A stretch of 64,000 nucleotides of DNA from an uncultured delta proteobacterium (lineage in GTDB: Bacteria; Desulfobacterota; Desulfovibrionia; Desulfovibrionales; Desulfovibrionaceae): assembly GCA_900079685.1 (NCBI GenBank), contig LT599018.1, forward strand, positions 1 through 64,000, given 5' to 3'. The notes under the pieces were generated by a model. The model was not told the origin of the DNA. It saw only the letters and a program-made list of their open reading frames with translations, and did not search any database. How positions within the stretch are numbered: position 1 is the stretch's first letter; the number at the start of each line of letters is the position of its first letter. The position numbers were made by a program, and so were the translations under genes. Below are positions 1 through 8,213 of this stretch, piece after piece.

Positions 1-25
1 CCGCCGCTGTCGTCTTCATTTTGGC

Positions 26-49
26 CCGGCGCGATTACGCCGGTTTTTT
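26..49 (+). terminator. Rho-independent terminator for a gene left of the window
   Basis: A six-base GC stem (CCGGCG at 26-31, CGCCGG at 38-43) with a 6-nt loop is followed directly by six T residues on the + strand. It reads rightward, so it should end a transcript coming from outside the window. It lies over the last codons of the leftward NimA-like gene, whose Lys-rich C-terminus is encoded by the A-tract complementary to the T run. Confidence 0.6.
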
Positions 50-514
50 CTTTGATTTCCCGGTGACGCGGTCCAGGGGAATGGCAAACACTTTGGTGAT
101 CTTTTCTTTTTTTATTTCGACTTCGTAAACGTTCATGAACTCAGGGAGATATTTCAAAGTCAGAGCCTTGAGGGAGTCGATTTTTTCTTTGACGTCCGTC
201 ACTTCGCGGGCTTTGCCGAACACGATGCAGCTCTCGTAATAGGTGCTGAGGCCGGGCTGGCCGCCGACGGGTTCCGCGAAGCCGACCACGGTGAAGGAAA
301 CCATCGGGTTGCGCGCGAGGTTGTCGAGTTTTTCGCCCTGCGCCGCACTGTGGATGTAGATGGCGCCGTTCATGAGCACATACGAGATGGGAACGCCGTA
401 CGGCTCGCCTTCCGCGTTGACGGTGGCCAGAATGCCGTATTGGCCCTTTTCCAGAATGGCGCGGGATTCTTCATCGGTGAGCAGTCTGTCCTTACGGCGC
501 ATTTCCTTGTGCAT
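35..514 (-). CDS. Pyridoxamine 5'-phosphate oxidase-fold (NimA-like) flavin-binding protein
   Basis: A 159-residue split-barrel protein of the PNPOx-like/NimA class. These proteins usually bind FMN, and some reduce or detoxify small molecules such as nitroimidazoles. Visible family features are the early segment ILATVNAEGEPYGVPISYV and the following IYIHSAAQGEKLDNL stretch, where FMN phosphate contacts normally lie. The C-terminus is Lys-rich (KSKKKPA). The ATG is preceded by a good GGAG ribosome site. It sits 27 bp downstream of the RNase J gene on the same strand, so co-transcription is likely. The substrate cannot be told from sequence; true NimA activity is only one option. Confidence 0.85.
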   Translation of the reverse strand: MHKEMRRKDRLLTDEESRAILEKGQYGILATVNAEGEPYGVPISYVLMNGAIYIHSAAQGEKLDNLARNPMVSFTVVGFAEPVGGQPGLSTYYESCIVFGKAREVTDVKEKIDSLKALTLKYLPEFMNVYEVEIKKEKITKVFAIPLDRVTGKSKKKPA

Positions 515-541
515 GAATATTCTCCTTTGATGGGTGCGGGA

Positions 542-2203
542 TCAGACAATGGTGACGACGGGGATAACCACGGGGTCGCGCCCCATGACTTTGCGGAAGA
601 AGCGGCGCAAGGCCGAGCGCATTTTGTCCTGGAGGCCGGCGATGTCGTCCGGGCCGGTTTCGTCCAGAACGTCCAGCATGATGCAGCGGGCGTCCTCCAG
701 CACGTGGTTGAACTGCTGCTCGAACACAAAGCCCTTGGACAGCACTTCCGGGCCGTGCAGAATTTCCAGGGTTTCCTTTTCCAGCACAAGCGTCGCGATG
801 ACGATGCCTTCATCCCCGAGCAGGTGGCGCTCTTTCAGCACGATCTGGCCCACGTCGCCCACGCCCTTGCCGTCCACGAAGATGGATTCCGCCTCAATGG
901 GTTCTTCCAGACGCATGGAATCCGGCGTCAGGGTGACGGGCTGGCCGTCCTCGATCAGCAGGGCTTTTTGCGGGGCAACCCCGCAGGTGACGGCGAGCCG
1001 GCGGTGTTTGACCAGGTGCCGGTATTCGCCGTGCACCGGGATGAAGTATTCCGGCCGCACGGCGGCGAGCATATCCGTCAGTTCGTCCTTGTGGGCGTGG
1101 CCGGAGGCGTGGATGGCACGGACCGACTCGTAATACACTTCCGCGCCGCGCCGGTAGAGTTCGTTAATCAGCCTCGTCACGGCAACGGCGTTGCCGGGGA
1201 TGAGGCGGGAAGACATGATGACCGTGTCCCCGGTGTGGATGGAGAGGTGTTTGTGGTCCCCGCGCACGATGCGGGAAAGGGCGGATAACGGCTCGCCCTG
1301 CGAGCCGGTGACCAGGAGCACGACCTCGTTGTCCGGCAGGTTCGGCATGGTCGCGGGGTCGAGATACAGGCCCGGCGGCGGCGTCAACCGGCCCAGTTCG
1401 CGGGCCATCTCGATATTGTTCACGAGGCTTCTGCCGTTGACAACCACGCTGCGGCCCGTTTCCTTGGCGCAGTCGAACACTTCCTGGATGCGCTGGATAT
1501 GGCTGGAGAACAGCGTGACCACGATCCGGCCCTTGCTGTCCGTGAAGAACCGCTTCAGGGACGCGAACACCTCGCGTTCGGACAGGGAGTGCCCTTCGTT
1601 CTCCACGTTCGTCGAGTCGGAGAGCAGCAGCCGCGCGCCGCCATCCCCGGCAAAGGCGCGGAACATGGCAAGGTCCGTGCCGGGGCCGCTCAGAGGGTCC
1701 GGATCCAGCTTGAAGTCGCCCGTGTGCACGATTTTGCCGACCGGCGTTTCGATACCGATGCCGTACCCGTCAATGATGGAGTGGCAGACCGGAAGAAAAT
1801 GGAAATCGCACCCGGCCAGCGAGACAGGCTCGCCGGGGAGGGCGGGGATCAGGGGAACCTTGTCCGCGAGATCATGTTCTTTCAACTTGTGCTCGATAAG
1901 GGCCAGCGCGAAAGGCGAGGCGTATACCGGCACCTTGATTTGCGAGAGCAGCCAGGGAAGGGCGCCGATATGGTCTTCGTGGCCGTGGGTTATCACCACG
2001 CCCTTGACCATGTCCTTGTTCTCAAGGACATGGTCGAACCGGGGGATGATGATGCCCACGCCCAGATGGTAGTCGCTGGGGAACATCAGGCCGCAGTCGA
2101 CCATGACCATGCCTTCCGGCGTGGTCAGGGTGAAGCAGTTCAGGCCGATTTCGCCGAGCCCGCCCAACGGGGTTATGGTGACGAAGGGTTTGCGGTTGCT
2201 CAT
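542..2203 (-). CDS. rnj: Ribonuclease J (metallo-beta-lactamase/beta-CASP RNase)
   Basis: A 553-residue protein starting MSNRKPFVTITPLGG. Ribonuclease J processes and degrades mRNA and rRNA by 5'-to-3' exo- and endonucleolytic cleavage in the cytoplasm. The metallo-beta-lactamase zinc motif HGHEDH is at residues 73-78, with the upstream GGLGEIGLN and MVDCGLMFP segments typical of RNase J. Length matches the family. The reading frame is open 30 codons further upstream, but the ATG at 2203 has an AGGGGG ribosome site and overlaps the stop of the upstream methyltransferase by ATGA, so I place the start there. That overlap suggests translational coupling. The NimA-like gene follows 27 bp downstream. 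Confidence 0.95.
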   Translation of the reverse strand: MSNRKPFVTITPLGGLGEIGLNCFTLTTPEGMVMVDCGLMFPSDYHLGVGIIIPRFDHVLENKDMVKGVVITHGHEDHIGALPWLLSQIKVPVYASPFALALIEHKLKEHDLADKVPLIPALPGEPVSLAGCDFHFLPVCHSIIDGYGIGIETPVGKIVHTGDFKLDPDPLSGPGTDLAMFRAFAGDGGARLLLSDSTNVENEGHSLSEREVFASLKRFFTDSKGRIVVTLFSSHIQRIQEVFDCAKETGRSVVVNGRSLVNNIEMARELGRLTPPPGLYLDPATMPNLPDNEVVLLVTGSQGEPLSALSRIVRGDHKHLSIHTGDTVIMSSRLIPGNAVAVTRLINELYRRGAEVYYESVRAIHASGHAHKDELTDMLAAVRPEYFIPVHGEYRHLVKHRRLAVTCGVAPQKALLIEDGQPVTLTPDSMRLEEPIEAESIFVDGKGVGDVGQIVLKERHLLGDEGIVIATLVLEKETLEILHGPEVLSKGFVFEQQFNHVLEDARCIMLDVLDETGPDDIAGLQDKMRSALRRFFRKVMGRDPVVIPVVTIV

Positions 2204-2796
2204 GACGCCCCCTTGCCAGAGGAAAGGGCGGCGGAAGGGGAGGCGGTCGCCCAGAGGTTGAACTCGCCGTCCGGCTCGACGGAAATCTCGCAAAACCCCG
2301 CGTCCGCGAGGGCGGCCCGGAGGGTGGCGGCGGTGAAGCCAAAATTGTGGGCCATGAACAGGTTGCCGTTAGCCAGGAAAGGGCGGAATCCGTACAGAAT
2401 GTCCAGGGGGGTGATGGGTCCCTTGTTCGTCATGAGAACCGGCTCCTCGGCCTTGTCTTCCGCGATGCATTGCGCCGCCTGCCGCAGGTCCGGAACGGTG
2501 ATGAGGGCGAATCCGTACGGTTTGAGAACCCGTTTGAACTCGGCAAGGGCAAGCGGCACCTCGTGCGGGTGCAGATGCTCAAGGTTGTGGGAAGAGTAGA
2601 GCGCCTCAAAGGAGGCGTCGGCAACGCCCTGCATGTCGGTGATGGAGGCGAGGATATCCGGGTTGACCGCCGGGTTTATATCCAGCCGGACTTCGCGCCA
2701 GCCCGGACCGCGAAACGTTTCGTGGAGCTTGTCGGGCGTATGAACGCCGCACCCCACGTGGAGAACGGCCTTACTGACGGAACTGTTTTTTTGCAT
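2200..2796 (-). CDS. Class I SAM-dependent methyltransferase (MetW/Methyltransf_11 type)
   Basis: About 198 residues. The SAM-binding motif I is VLHVGCGVH near the N-terminus. An acidic LDINP segment, the SSHNLEHLHPHEVP motif and LKPYGFALITVPD follow, in the order seen in Methyltransf_11 enzymes. The substrate is unknown. I use the ATG at 2796; a GTG nine bases upstream (2805) is also possible. The stop overlaps the RNase J start by 4 bp, so the two are probably one transcript. The next gene upstream is divergent, and the 158 bp between them must contain both promoters. Confidence 0.8.
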   Translation of the reverse strand: MQKNSSVSKAVLHVGCGVHTPDKLHETFRGPGWREVRLDINPAVNPDILASITDMQGVADASFEALYSSHNLEHLHPHEVPLALAEFKRVLKPYGFALITVPDLRQAAQCIAEDKAEEPVLMTNKGPITPLDILYGFRPFLANGNLFMAHNFGFTAATLRAALADAGFCEISVEPDGEFNLWATASPSAALSSGKGAS

Positions 2797-2954
2797 GGTA
2801 AACACTTTATTCGCCGGGGCCGGGTCTTGAGCGGCGCGGTCCCGAGTCGCGAGGAAAAAAGATCATTGCATCAAGAATTTATTATAGTAACGTGAATCGT
2901 ATACAAGAGCAATCATGGGTTGTACCCGCCTGTCACGCTCCCGAGGAGAACCGT

Positions 2955-3854
2955 ATGCGAAAAACGATCGTCGGATGGCTGATAACCGTTGGAATGCTGC
3001 TGCTGGGATCCGGAACGGCTCCGGCCGCCCCCGCTCCCGAGCCGGTCATTATCGGCAACGCCAGGGTCACGGCCCTGCAGGACATGCCCGGCGAAATGCC
3101 GCTCACCATCTTTCGCGGCGCGGACCTGCAGGCGATGCAGGCGATGGTCCCCTCCGGGCGCGCGCCGGCCGGGGTGACGGTTTTCCTGGTGCAGCTCAGC
3201 GGGCAGAACATGTTGGTGGATACCGGGTTCGGGGCGAACGAGCCGGAGAGGAGAAGCGCGCTTCCCGAACTGTTGCGGCGTGTCGGGGTGGGTATGGGCG
3301 ATATCGGCACCGTTCTCCTGACCCACATGCACGGGGATCATATCGGCGGACTCGTCAAGGACGGGGCGGCTGTTTTTTCCAAAGCGGTCATCATGGTAAG
3401 CGAGAAGGAACTGGCTTTCTGGACCGACCCGAAAACTGTGAAGGAAAACCCCGGCCTGGACAAGAACGTACAGATGGTGAAGGACGTGCAAAAAGCCTAC
3501 GGCGACAGGCTTAAGACCTTCGCGTTCAACGATCCCGTCGCCTTCGGCCTCACCGCCATCGCCGCAACGGGGCACACGCCCGGGCACACCATGTTTTTAC
3601 TGCTGTCGGAAGACAGCCCTCTGTTGTTCTGGGGCGATCTCGTTCACGCGGCGGCCTTGCAGTTCGCGAACCCCGATATTTGCGCGACATACGATATGAA
3701 CATGCCCGAGGCCGTGGCGACGCGGCGGGACGTGTTCGCAAAAGCCGCGAGAGAAAGATTTCCGGTGGCCGGAGCCCATTTGCCGTTTCCCGCCATCGGC
3801 CGGGTGACCAAGAAGGACAGCGGCGGCGAATATGAATTCACGCCGGGGCTGTAA
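2955..3854 (+). CDS. Secreted metallo-beta-lactamase-fold hydrolase
   Basis: A 299-residue protein with an N-terminal signal peptide (MRKTIVGWLITVGMLLLGSG, then an Ala/Pro cleavage region), so probably periplasmic. The zinc-binding motif THMHGDHIGG gives ligands H124, H126, D128 and H129. LVDTGFG and GHTPGHT are the other expected metallo-beta-lactamase-fold motifs. It resembles quorum-quenching lactonase-type and other MBL hydrolases, but nothing identifies the substrate. The frame is open 63 bases upstream; the ATG at 2955 is chosen because GAGGAGAA lies just before it and the signal peptide then begins properly. It is monocistronic, between a divergent and a convergent gene. Confidence 0.88.
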   Translation: MRKTIVGWLITVGMLLLGSGTAPAAPAPEPVIIGNARVTALQDMPGEMPLTIFRGADLQAMQAMVPSGRAPAGVTVFLVQLSGQNMLVDTGFGANEPERRSALPELLRRVGVGMGDIGTVLLTHMHGDHIGGLVKDGAAVFSKAVIMVSEKELAFWTDPKTVKENPGLDKNVQMVKDVQKAYGDRLKTFAFNDPVAFGLTAIAATGHTPGHTMFLLLSEDSPLLFWGDLVHAAALQFANPDICATYDMNMPEAVATRRDVFAKAARERFPVAGAHLPFPAIGRVTKKDSGGEYEFTPGL

Positions 3855-3868
3855 TCCCGCGCCCTCAT

Positions 3869-3900
3869 GGCAAAAAGACCGTGGTGTAAACAGGCCCTAA
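3869..3900. repeat. 32-nt dispersed repeat, copy 1 (3' end of a leftward gene)
   Basis: This 32-base stretch matches 16894-16925 at 30 of 32 positions. It begins GGCAAAAAGACCGT and ends ACAGGCCCTAA. The CTA near its right end is the complement of the TAG stop of the leftward gene at 3897. Both copies occupy the gap between convergent genes. Function is unknown; read leftward it contains CTTTTTG, so a terminator role is possible, but the stem is poor. Confidence 0.75.
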
Positions 3901-4649
3901 CCGGGAAAGACGGTTTTGCGCGCCGCCGCTGTTTCCGGGGCTTCCGGGGCGAGGCTTTCGGCCTTCTCCAGCGCGGCGCGCGCGTCCTGCCGCCTGCCGC
4001 CGTGCGCCAGGGAGACGGCCGCGTTCACATACAGCATGTGGGGCTTTTTCCCGTAAACGGCGGCGCGGAAGTTGTCGTACTCCCCGGCGAAGGCTTCGCG
4101 GACCAGCTCTTCCCGGTCGTACAGCAGGCGGGCAAGGTACATATTATCTTTCTGTCCCGCGTAGCAGCGGTGGAAGAACAGCCGCGCATGCGCGAGAAGC
4201 TTGCGGATGCGGCTGACCGCCCGGCCCATGTCCTCCTGGGTTTCAAGGGCCATCTCGGTGAAGTCTCTGGATATGGCCGTCAGCTCGGGGGAGGGGTTGT
4301 CCTCCGCCATGGAAAAAAGGCTGGGCGCGTAATATTGATGCTGGTGGGTGTCTTCCAGGAGCTTCAGCGTTTCGTGGAAAATGTAGCCGATGGCCCAGTC
4401 CAGGAGCTTGCCGGCAACGGTGGCGTTCTGCGCGTTGCGCAGGAGGTGGTGGGCCGTATCCTTGAGCCGCCAGAGAATGCCCCGGTTCATCTCCTCACCG
4501 AGGGTTTCCCGGATGACGGCGTATGAGATGTTCCCCGCGTCGTCGTAGCGCGTGAACTGTTCTTCCAGGGCTATGCTGACCGCGCAGAAATCCCGCAGTA
4601 TTTCCGCCATCAGGCGTGAGCCGTTCGCTTCAAGCCAGTGTTTGGACAT
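3897..4649 (-). CDS. Conserved hypothetical protein, helical, TPR-like C-terminus
   Basis: A 250-residue soluble protein with no family that I recognise. It is helix-rich and contains many His, Tyr and acidic residues (for example KLLEDTHQHQYYAPSLF). The C-terminal segment (NAAVSLAHGGRRQDARAALEKAESLAPE) looks like a single TPR-type helical repeat. There is no signal peptide or membrane segment. Its start lies 2 bp after the stop of the small upstream gene, so the two form an operon. That operon diverges from dsrA across an AT-rich spacer, which suggests, but does not prove, a link to sulfite reduction. The TAG stop lies inside a repeat found again at 16.9 kb. Confidence 0.75.
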   Translation of the reverse strand: MSKHWLEANGSRLMAEILRDFCAVSIALEEQFTRYDDAGNISYAVIRETLGEEMNRGILWRLKDTAHHLLRNAQNATVAGKLLDWAIGYIFHETLKLLEDTHQHQYYAPSLFSMAEDNPSPELTAISRDFTEMALETQEDMGRAVSRIRKLLAHARLFFHRCYAGQKDNMYLARLLYDREELVREAFAGEYDNFRAAVYGKKPHMLYVNAAVSLAHGGRRQDARAALEKAESLAPEAPETAAARKTVFPG

Positions 4650-4651
4650 GG

Positions 4652-4930
4652 CTACAAAGTCTCCTTGCGGCGGCGCTCTTCCCTCACCAGGGCCTGCGCC
4701 ACGGCAACGTCGTAGAGGGCCATGGGATTACTTTCCCTGCCCATGTCGCGGTACATGGCCGCAGCCTTTTCCAGCGTGGCCTGGGCCATCCAGCCGTGCT
4801 TTTCCCACACCGCGGGGTACTCGGCGTGCCAGAGTCTGAATTCCAGGCCGTTATCGCCCTCGCGCACATAGACGCGGCTGCGGGGATCCGCCGGATTGGG
4901 ATAATAGTAGGAACCGAGTTCGTCGTGCAT
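4652..4930 (-). CDS. Small conserved hypothetical protein
   Basis: 92 residues from the ATG at 4930 (MHDELGSYYYPNPADP). The frame stays open to 5002, giving 116 residues, but the added N-terminus is Arg/Cys-rich and looks non-coding. Neither start has a clear ribosome site. The protein is acidic and aromatic-rich, with YVREGDNGLEFRLWHAEYPAVWEKHGW followed by an Ala-rich helix. It has no signal peptide. I do not recognise a family. It is the first gene of a two-gene leftward operon divergent from dsrA. A perfect 12-bp palindrome, GCCATATATGGC (4933-4944), lies just upstream of the start and could be an operator. Confidence 0.65.
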   Translation of the reverse strand: MHDELGSYYYPNPADPRSRVYVREGDNGLEFRLWHAEYPAVWEKHGWMAQATLEKAAAMYRDMGRESNPMALYDVAVAQALVREERRRKETL

Positions 4931-5131
4931 GCGCCATATATGGCACGGCGGGCCCAAAGGCGCAATGGCGGATTGCCGCCTTCTTCGGCAACGGCTTGCC
5001 ATAAGGCGCGGGTGGCATTCATTGCCGTCGTCTATAATTGAATTCTCAAGTAAGTCATACCTGTTATTTTCATAGAATAGAGATAGTTATTATAAATCAG
5101 TATGTTGAAAATCATAAATCTGGCCGGCTCC

Positions 5132-5160
5132 TTGACAAAAAAATCACAACTTTCTAGTAA
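5132..5160 (+). promoter_or_regulatory. Candidate sigma-70 promoter for dsrABD
   Basis: TTGACA (5132-5137) is a perfect -35. A 17-base A/T-rich spacer leads to TAGTAA (5155-5160), a weak -10. The start would be near 5167, leaving a leader of about 100 nt before dsrA. The whole spacer 5030-5268 is strikingly AT-rich compared with flanking genes, as expected of a strong promoter region. I see no convincing full operator palindrome in it. Confidence 0.5.
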
Positions 5161-5268
5161 CTCAAATAGAAATAGAGGAATATCCGTGCAGCGGGTCATT
5201 TTTTCATGGGAATTTCGCTTATACAAAGCGTAACCGTTTGAAGACACCTATAATTCGGAGGTAGGGTA

Positions 5269-6591
5269 ATGGCGAAACACGCAACCCCCAAGCTGGACCA
5301 GCTTGAGTCCGGACCCTGGCCGAGCTTTGTCTCGGACATAAAGCAGGAAGCTGAAAGCAGGGCCAAAAACGCGAATGCGATCGAGTACCAGGTGCCCGTG
5401 GATGCCCCGGAGGATCTCCTGGGCGTGCTGGAACTGTCGTACAATGACGGGGAAACCCACTGGAAACACGGCGGCATCGTCGGCGTCTTCGGCTACGGCG
5501 GCGGCGTTATCGGGCGTTACTGCGACCAGCCGGAAATGTTCCCCGGCGTTGCGCACTTCCACACCATGCGCATCAACCAGCCCGCGGCGAAATACTACAC
5601 GACGGAGTTTTTGCGCGGGCTGTGCGATATTTGGGATATGCGCGGCTCCGGCCTCACCAACATGCATGGTTCCACCGGCGACATCATCTTCCTGGGAACC
5701 CAGACCCCGCAGCTTGAAGAAATTTTCTATGAATTGACGCACAAACTGAACACTGACCTCGGCGGCTCCGGCTCCAACCTGCGCACCCCGGAATGCTGCC
5801 TCGGCACCTCCCGTTGCGAGTTCGCCTGTTTTGACACGCAGGATCTGTGCTACACCCTGACCCAGGACTACCAGGACGAGTTGCACCGGCCCGCGTTCCC
5901 CTACAAGTTCAAATTCAAATTTGACGGCTGCCCCAACGGTTGCGTGGCTTCCATCGCCCGGTCCGACTTTTCGGTCATCGGCACCTGGAAGGACGACATC
6001 AAGATCGACCAGGAAGCGGTCAAAGCCTATGTGGGCGGCGAATTTGTCCCCGGCGGGGGCGCGCATTCCAGCCGGGACTGGGGCAAGTTCGACATCCAGG
6101 CGGAAGTCGTTGACCGCTGTCCCACCCATTGCATGAAATGGGACGGCGCGAAGCTTTCCATCAACAACAAGGAATGCACCCGCTGTATGCACTGCATCAA
6201 CACCATGCCCCGCGCTGTGAAGATCGGTGACGAACGCGGCGCGTCCATCCTGGTCGGCGCCAAGGCCCCGGTGCTTGACGGCGCCCAGATGGGCTCCCTC
6301 CTGGTGCCTTTTGTCGAAGTGACGCCCCCGTATGACGAAGTCAAGGAAGTCATCGAAAACATTTGGGACTGGTGGATGGAAGAAGGCAAAAACCGCGAGC
6401 GCCTTGGGGAAACCATCAAACGGCTCTCTTTCCAGAAACTGCTTGAGGTGACGAACATCAAGGCCCAGCCCGTGCATGTTCAGGAACCGCGCCACAACCC
6501 GTACATTTTCTTCAAGGAAGAAGATGTGCCCGGCGGTTGGGACCGCGACCTTGAAGCGTACCGTAAACGTCACCCGATAGTCGGCAAATAG
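5269..6591 (+). CDS. dsrA: Dissimilatory sulfite reductase alpha subunit
   Basis: A 440-residue catalytic subunit of DsrAB, which reduces sulfite with DsrC as partner in the cytoplasm during sulfite/sulfate respiration. The siroheme-linked [4Fe-4S] cysteines are present at C177, C183, C221 and C225 ([15 protein letters not shown] and DGCPNGC), the same numbering as described for Desulfovibrio desulfoviridin. A second, ferredoxin-type cluster site is formed by C284, C303, C306 and C309. The length is normal. GGAGGT at 5257-5262 precedes the ATG. dsrB follows after 14 bp, so the two are co-translated in near-equal amounts. Codon use is strongly biased, consistent with high expression. Confidence 0.99.
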   Translation: MAKHATPKLDQLESGPWPSFVSDIKQEAESRAKNANAIEYQVPVDAPEDLLGVLELSYNDGETHWKHGGIVGVFGYGGGVIGRYCDQPEMFPGVAHFHTMRINQPAAKYYTTEFLRGLCDIWDMRGSGLTNMHGSTGDIIFLGTQTPQLEEIFYELTHKLNTDLGGSGSNLRTPECCLGTSRCEFACFDTQDLCYTLTQDYQDELHRPAFPYKFKFKFDGCPNGCVASIARSDFSVIGTWKDDIKIDQEAVKAYVGGEFVPGGGAHSSRDWGKFDIQAEVVDRCPTHCMKWDGAKLSINNKECTRCMHCINTMPRAVKIGDERGASILVGAKAPVLDGAQMGSLLVPFVEVTPPYDEVKEVIENIWDWWMEEGKNRERLGETIKRLSFQKLLEVTNIKAQPVHVQEPRHNPYIFFKEEDVPGGWDRDLEAYRKRHPIVGK

Positions 6592-6605
6592 GGGAGGGAA
6601 ATACT

Positions 6606-7751
6606 ATGGCATTCGTATCATCCGGCTACAATCCCGAGAAGCCCATGGAAGGGCGCATCTCCGATATCGGGCCGCGCAAATATGACGAGTTTTACCCGCC
6701 CTTCATCGCCAAAAACAAGGGCAACTGGGATTATCACGAAATTCTGGAACCGGGCCTTGCCATGCACGTGGCGAAAGACGGTGACAAGGTCTACACCCTG
6801 CGCGTGGGCGCGGCCCGTCTCATGAGCGTCACGCATATCCGCGAAATCTGTGATATCGCGGATAAATACTGCGACGGGTACCTGCGCTTCACCACCCGCA
6901 ACAACGTGGAATTCATGACCCAGTCCATGGACACGGTCAAAGCCATGAAGGCGGACCTTGAAGGGCGCAAGTTCAAGGGCGGGTCCAACAAGTTCCCGGT
7001 GGGCGGCACGGGCTGCTCCATCAGCAACATCGTGCACACCCAGGGTTGGGTCCACTGCCACACCCCGGCCACGGACGCCTCCGGTCCGGTCAAAGCGGTC
7101 ATGGACGAAATGTATGAAGAGTTCAAGCTCATGCGTATGCCGGCCAAGCTCCGCATCGCGCTCGCCTGCTGCATCAACATGTGCGGCGCGGTGCACTGCT
7201 CGGACATTGGCCTGGTGGGCATCCACAGAAAACCGCCCATGATCGACCACGACTGGGCCGACCGTCTGTGCGAAATTCCGTTGGCCGTGGCCTCCTGCCC
7301 GACCGCCGCGGTGCGCCCGACCAAGATCGACAAGGACGGCGAGAAGGTGAACTCCATCGCCATCAAAAACGACCGCTGCATGTACTGCGGCAACTGCTAC
7401 ACCATGTGCCCGGCGCTGCCCATTTCGGACGGCGAGGGCGACGGCGTCGCCATCATGGTGGGTGGCAAGGTTTCCAACCGCATCAGCATGCCCAAGTTCT
7501 CCAAGGTCGTTGTGGCGTACATCCCCAACGAGCCGCCGCGCTGGCCCACACTGGTCAAAACCGTGCGGCACATCGTGGAAGTGTATGCGGCCAACGCGAA
7601 AAAGTACGAACGCCTCGGCGACTGGGCCGAACGTATCGGCTGGGAGCGGTTCTTCAGCCTGACCGGGCTTGAGTTCACGCCGCACCTCATTGACGATTTC
7701 CGTGACCCGGCCTACTATACGTGGCGTCAGAGCACGCAGTTCAAGTTCTAG
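6606..7751 (+). CDS. dsrB: Dissimilatory sulfite reductase beta subunit
   Basis: A 381-residue partner of DsrA in the alpha2beta2 sulfite reductase. The siroheme-[4Fe-4S] motif is intact: C151, C188, C189 and C193 ([16 protein letters not shown]). The ferredoxin domain has C231, C258, C261 and C264 ([12 protein letters not shown]). Length and motifs match Desulfovibrio DsrB. A GGGAGGG ribosome site lies just before the ATG. After the stop there is a 98-base spacer with strong secondary structure before dsrD, unlike the tight dsrA-dsrB junction. Confidence 0.99.
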   Translation: MAFVSSGYNPEKPMEGRISDIGPRKYDEFYPPFIAKNKGNWDYHEILEPGLAMHVAKDGDKVYTLRVGAARLMSVTHIREICDIADKYCDGYLRFTTRNNVEFMTQSMDTVKAMKADLEGRKFKGGSNKFPVGGTGCSISNIVHTQGWVHCHTPATDASGPVKAVMDEMYEEFKLMRMPAKLRIALACCINMCGAVHCSDIGLVGIHRKPPMIDHDWADRLCEIPLAVASCPTAAVRPTKIDKDGEKVNSIAIKNDRCMYCGNCYTMCPALPISDGEGDGVAIMVGGKVSNRISMPKFSKVVVAYIPNEPPRWPTLVKTVRHIVEVYAANAKKYERLGDWAERIGWERFFSLTGLEFTPHLIDDFRDPAYYTWRQSTQFKF

Positions 7752-7759
7752 ATTGTAAT

Positions 7760-7822
7760 GGTCGAAGCCTCCCGGCGAGAGCGGGGCTTTTGCCCCGCGC
7801 TTCGACCACGGAGGCTTCGGCC
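7760..7822 (+). other. Structured dsrB-dsrD spacer with two alternative stems
   Basis: An inner hairpin GCGGGGC-TTTT-GCCCCGC (7781-7798) is perfect. The arm GGTCGAAGC (7760-7768) pairs perfectly with GCTTCGACC (7799-7807), stacking on the inner hairpin. The same arm extended, 7760-7772, can instead pair over 13 bp with 7810-7822, with a single G-U wobble. The two outer pairings exclude each other. No long T-run follows, so this is more likely an mRNA-stability, processing or switch element than a simple terminator. Confidence 0.7.
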
Positions 7823-7849
7823 GTTAAACTTTATCCAAAGGAACCTATC

Positions 7850-8080
7850 ATGGATGCCGAGCAGCAAAAAGTTGTGGATTTTCTGAACTCCAAGACCAGC
7901 AAGACCAAGTTTTACTTCCAGGACTTTCTTGAAGTGTTCCCGGAAAAGGGGCCGCGTGAAGTGAAAAAGGTCCTGACCTCCATGATTAATGCGGAAATCC
8001 TTGAATTCTGGTCCTCGGGCAGCACCACCATGTACGGTTTGAAAGGCGCGGGCAAGCAAGGGCACGCCGAAGAAGGCTGA
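7850..8080 (+). CDS. dsrD: DsrD, winged-helix activator of dissimilatory sulfite reductase
   Basis: 76 residues starting MDAEQQKVVDFLNS. DsrD is a small winged-helix protein found with dsrAB in sulfate reducers and reported to stimulate DsrAB activity. The conserved core is visible: KTKFYFQDFLEVFPEKGPREVKK, then EILEFWSSGSTTMYGLKG. The frame is open further upstream to 7721, but AAAGGAA at 7837-7843 and the conserved N-terminus fix the ATG at 7850. A strong structured spacer separates it from dsrB and a large palindrome follows it, so its mRNA level may be set independently of dsrAB. Confidence 0.97.
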   Translation: MDAEQQKVVDFLNSKTSKTKFYFQDFLEVFPEKGPREVKKVLTSMINAEILEFWSSGSTTMYGLKGAGKQGHAEEG

Positions 8081-8213
8081 TCCCCAGGAGGCGGCTTTTG
8101 CCCCCCGGTCTGCGTCAAAGGCCGATTTCGATGCAGGGCTGTACGTAAGAGTACTATCCCTGCATCGAAATCGGCCTTTTCCTTGCCAGGGAACAAAATC
8201 CGCCTCCTGGGGA
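8081..8213. terminator. Large nested palindrome after dsrD (probable transcription end)
   Basis: An outer arm of 20 bases (8081-8100) pairs with 8194-8213 with one mismatch. An inner 22-base arm (8117-8138) pairs perfectly with 8158-8179, and the 19-nt loop holds a further GTAC/GTAC pair. Only TTTT follows the inner stem, so it is an untypical terminator. Its size and nesting also resemble a small palindromic repeat element or a hairpin end of an extinct mobile element. It separates dsrABD from the cbiA-like gene. Confidence 0.7.

Noticed and set aside
350-1288. Long + strand open frame over the NimA-like and RNase J genes
   Set aside because: It lies fully antisense to two clear genes and has the composition of a shadow frame in GC-rich DNA.
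5056-5061. TCATAC half-site of a NikR operator in the dsr promoter region
   Set aside because: No matching GTATGA at the required distance, so this is not supported as an operator.
5032-5247. Leftward 71-codon frame in the dsrA promoter region
   Set aside because: No ribosome site or recognisable protein pattern, and it covers the AT-rich promoter DNA.
7721-7849. Upstream extension of the dsrD frame
   Set aside because: The 43 added codons run through the structured dsrB-dsrD spacer; the conserved DsrD start and ribosome site are at 7850.
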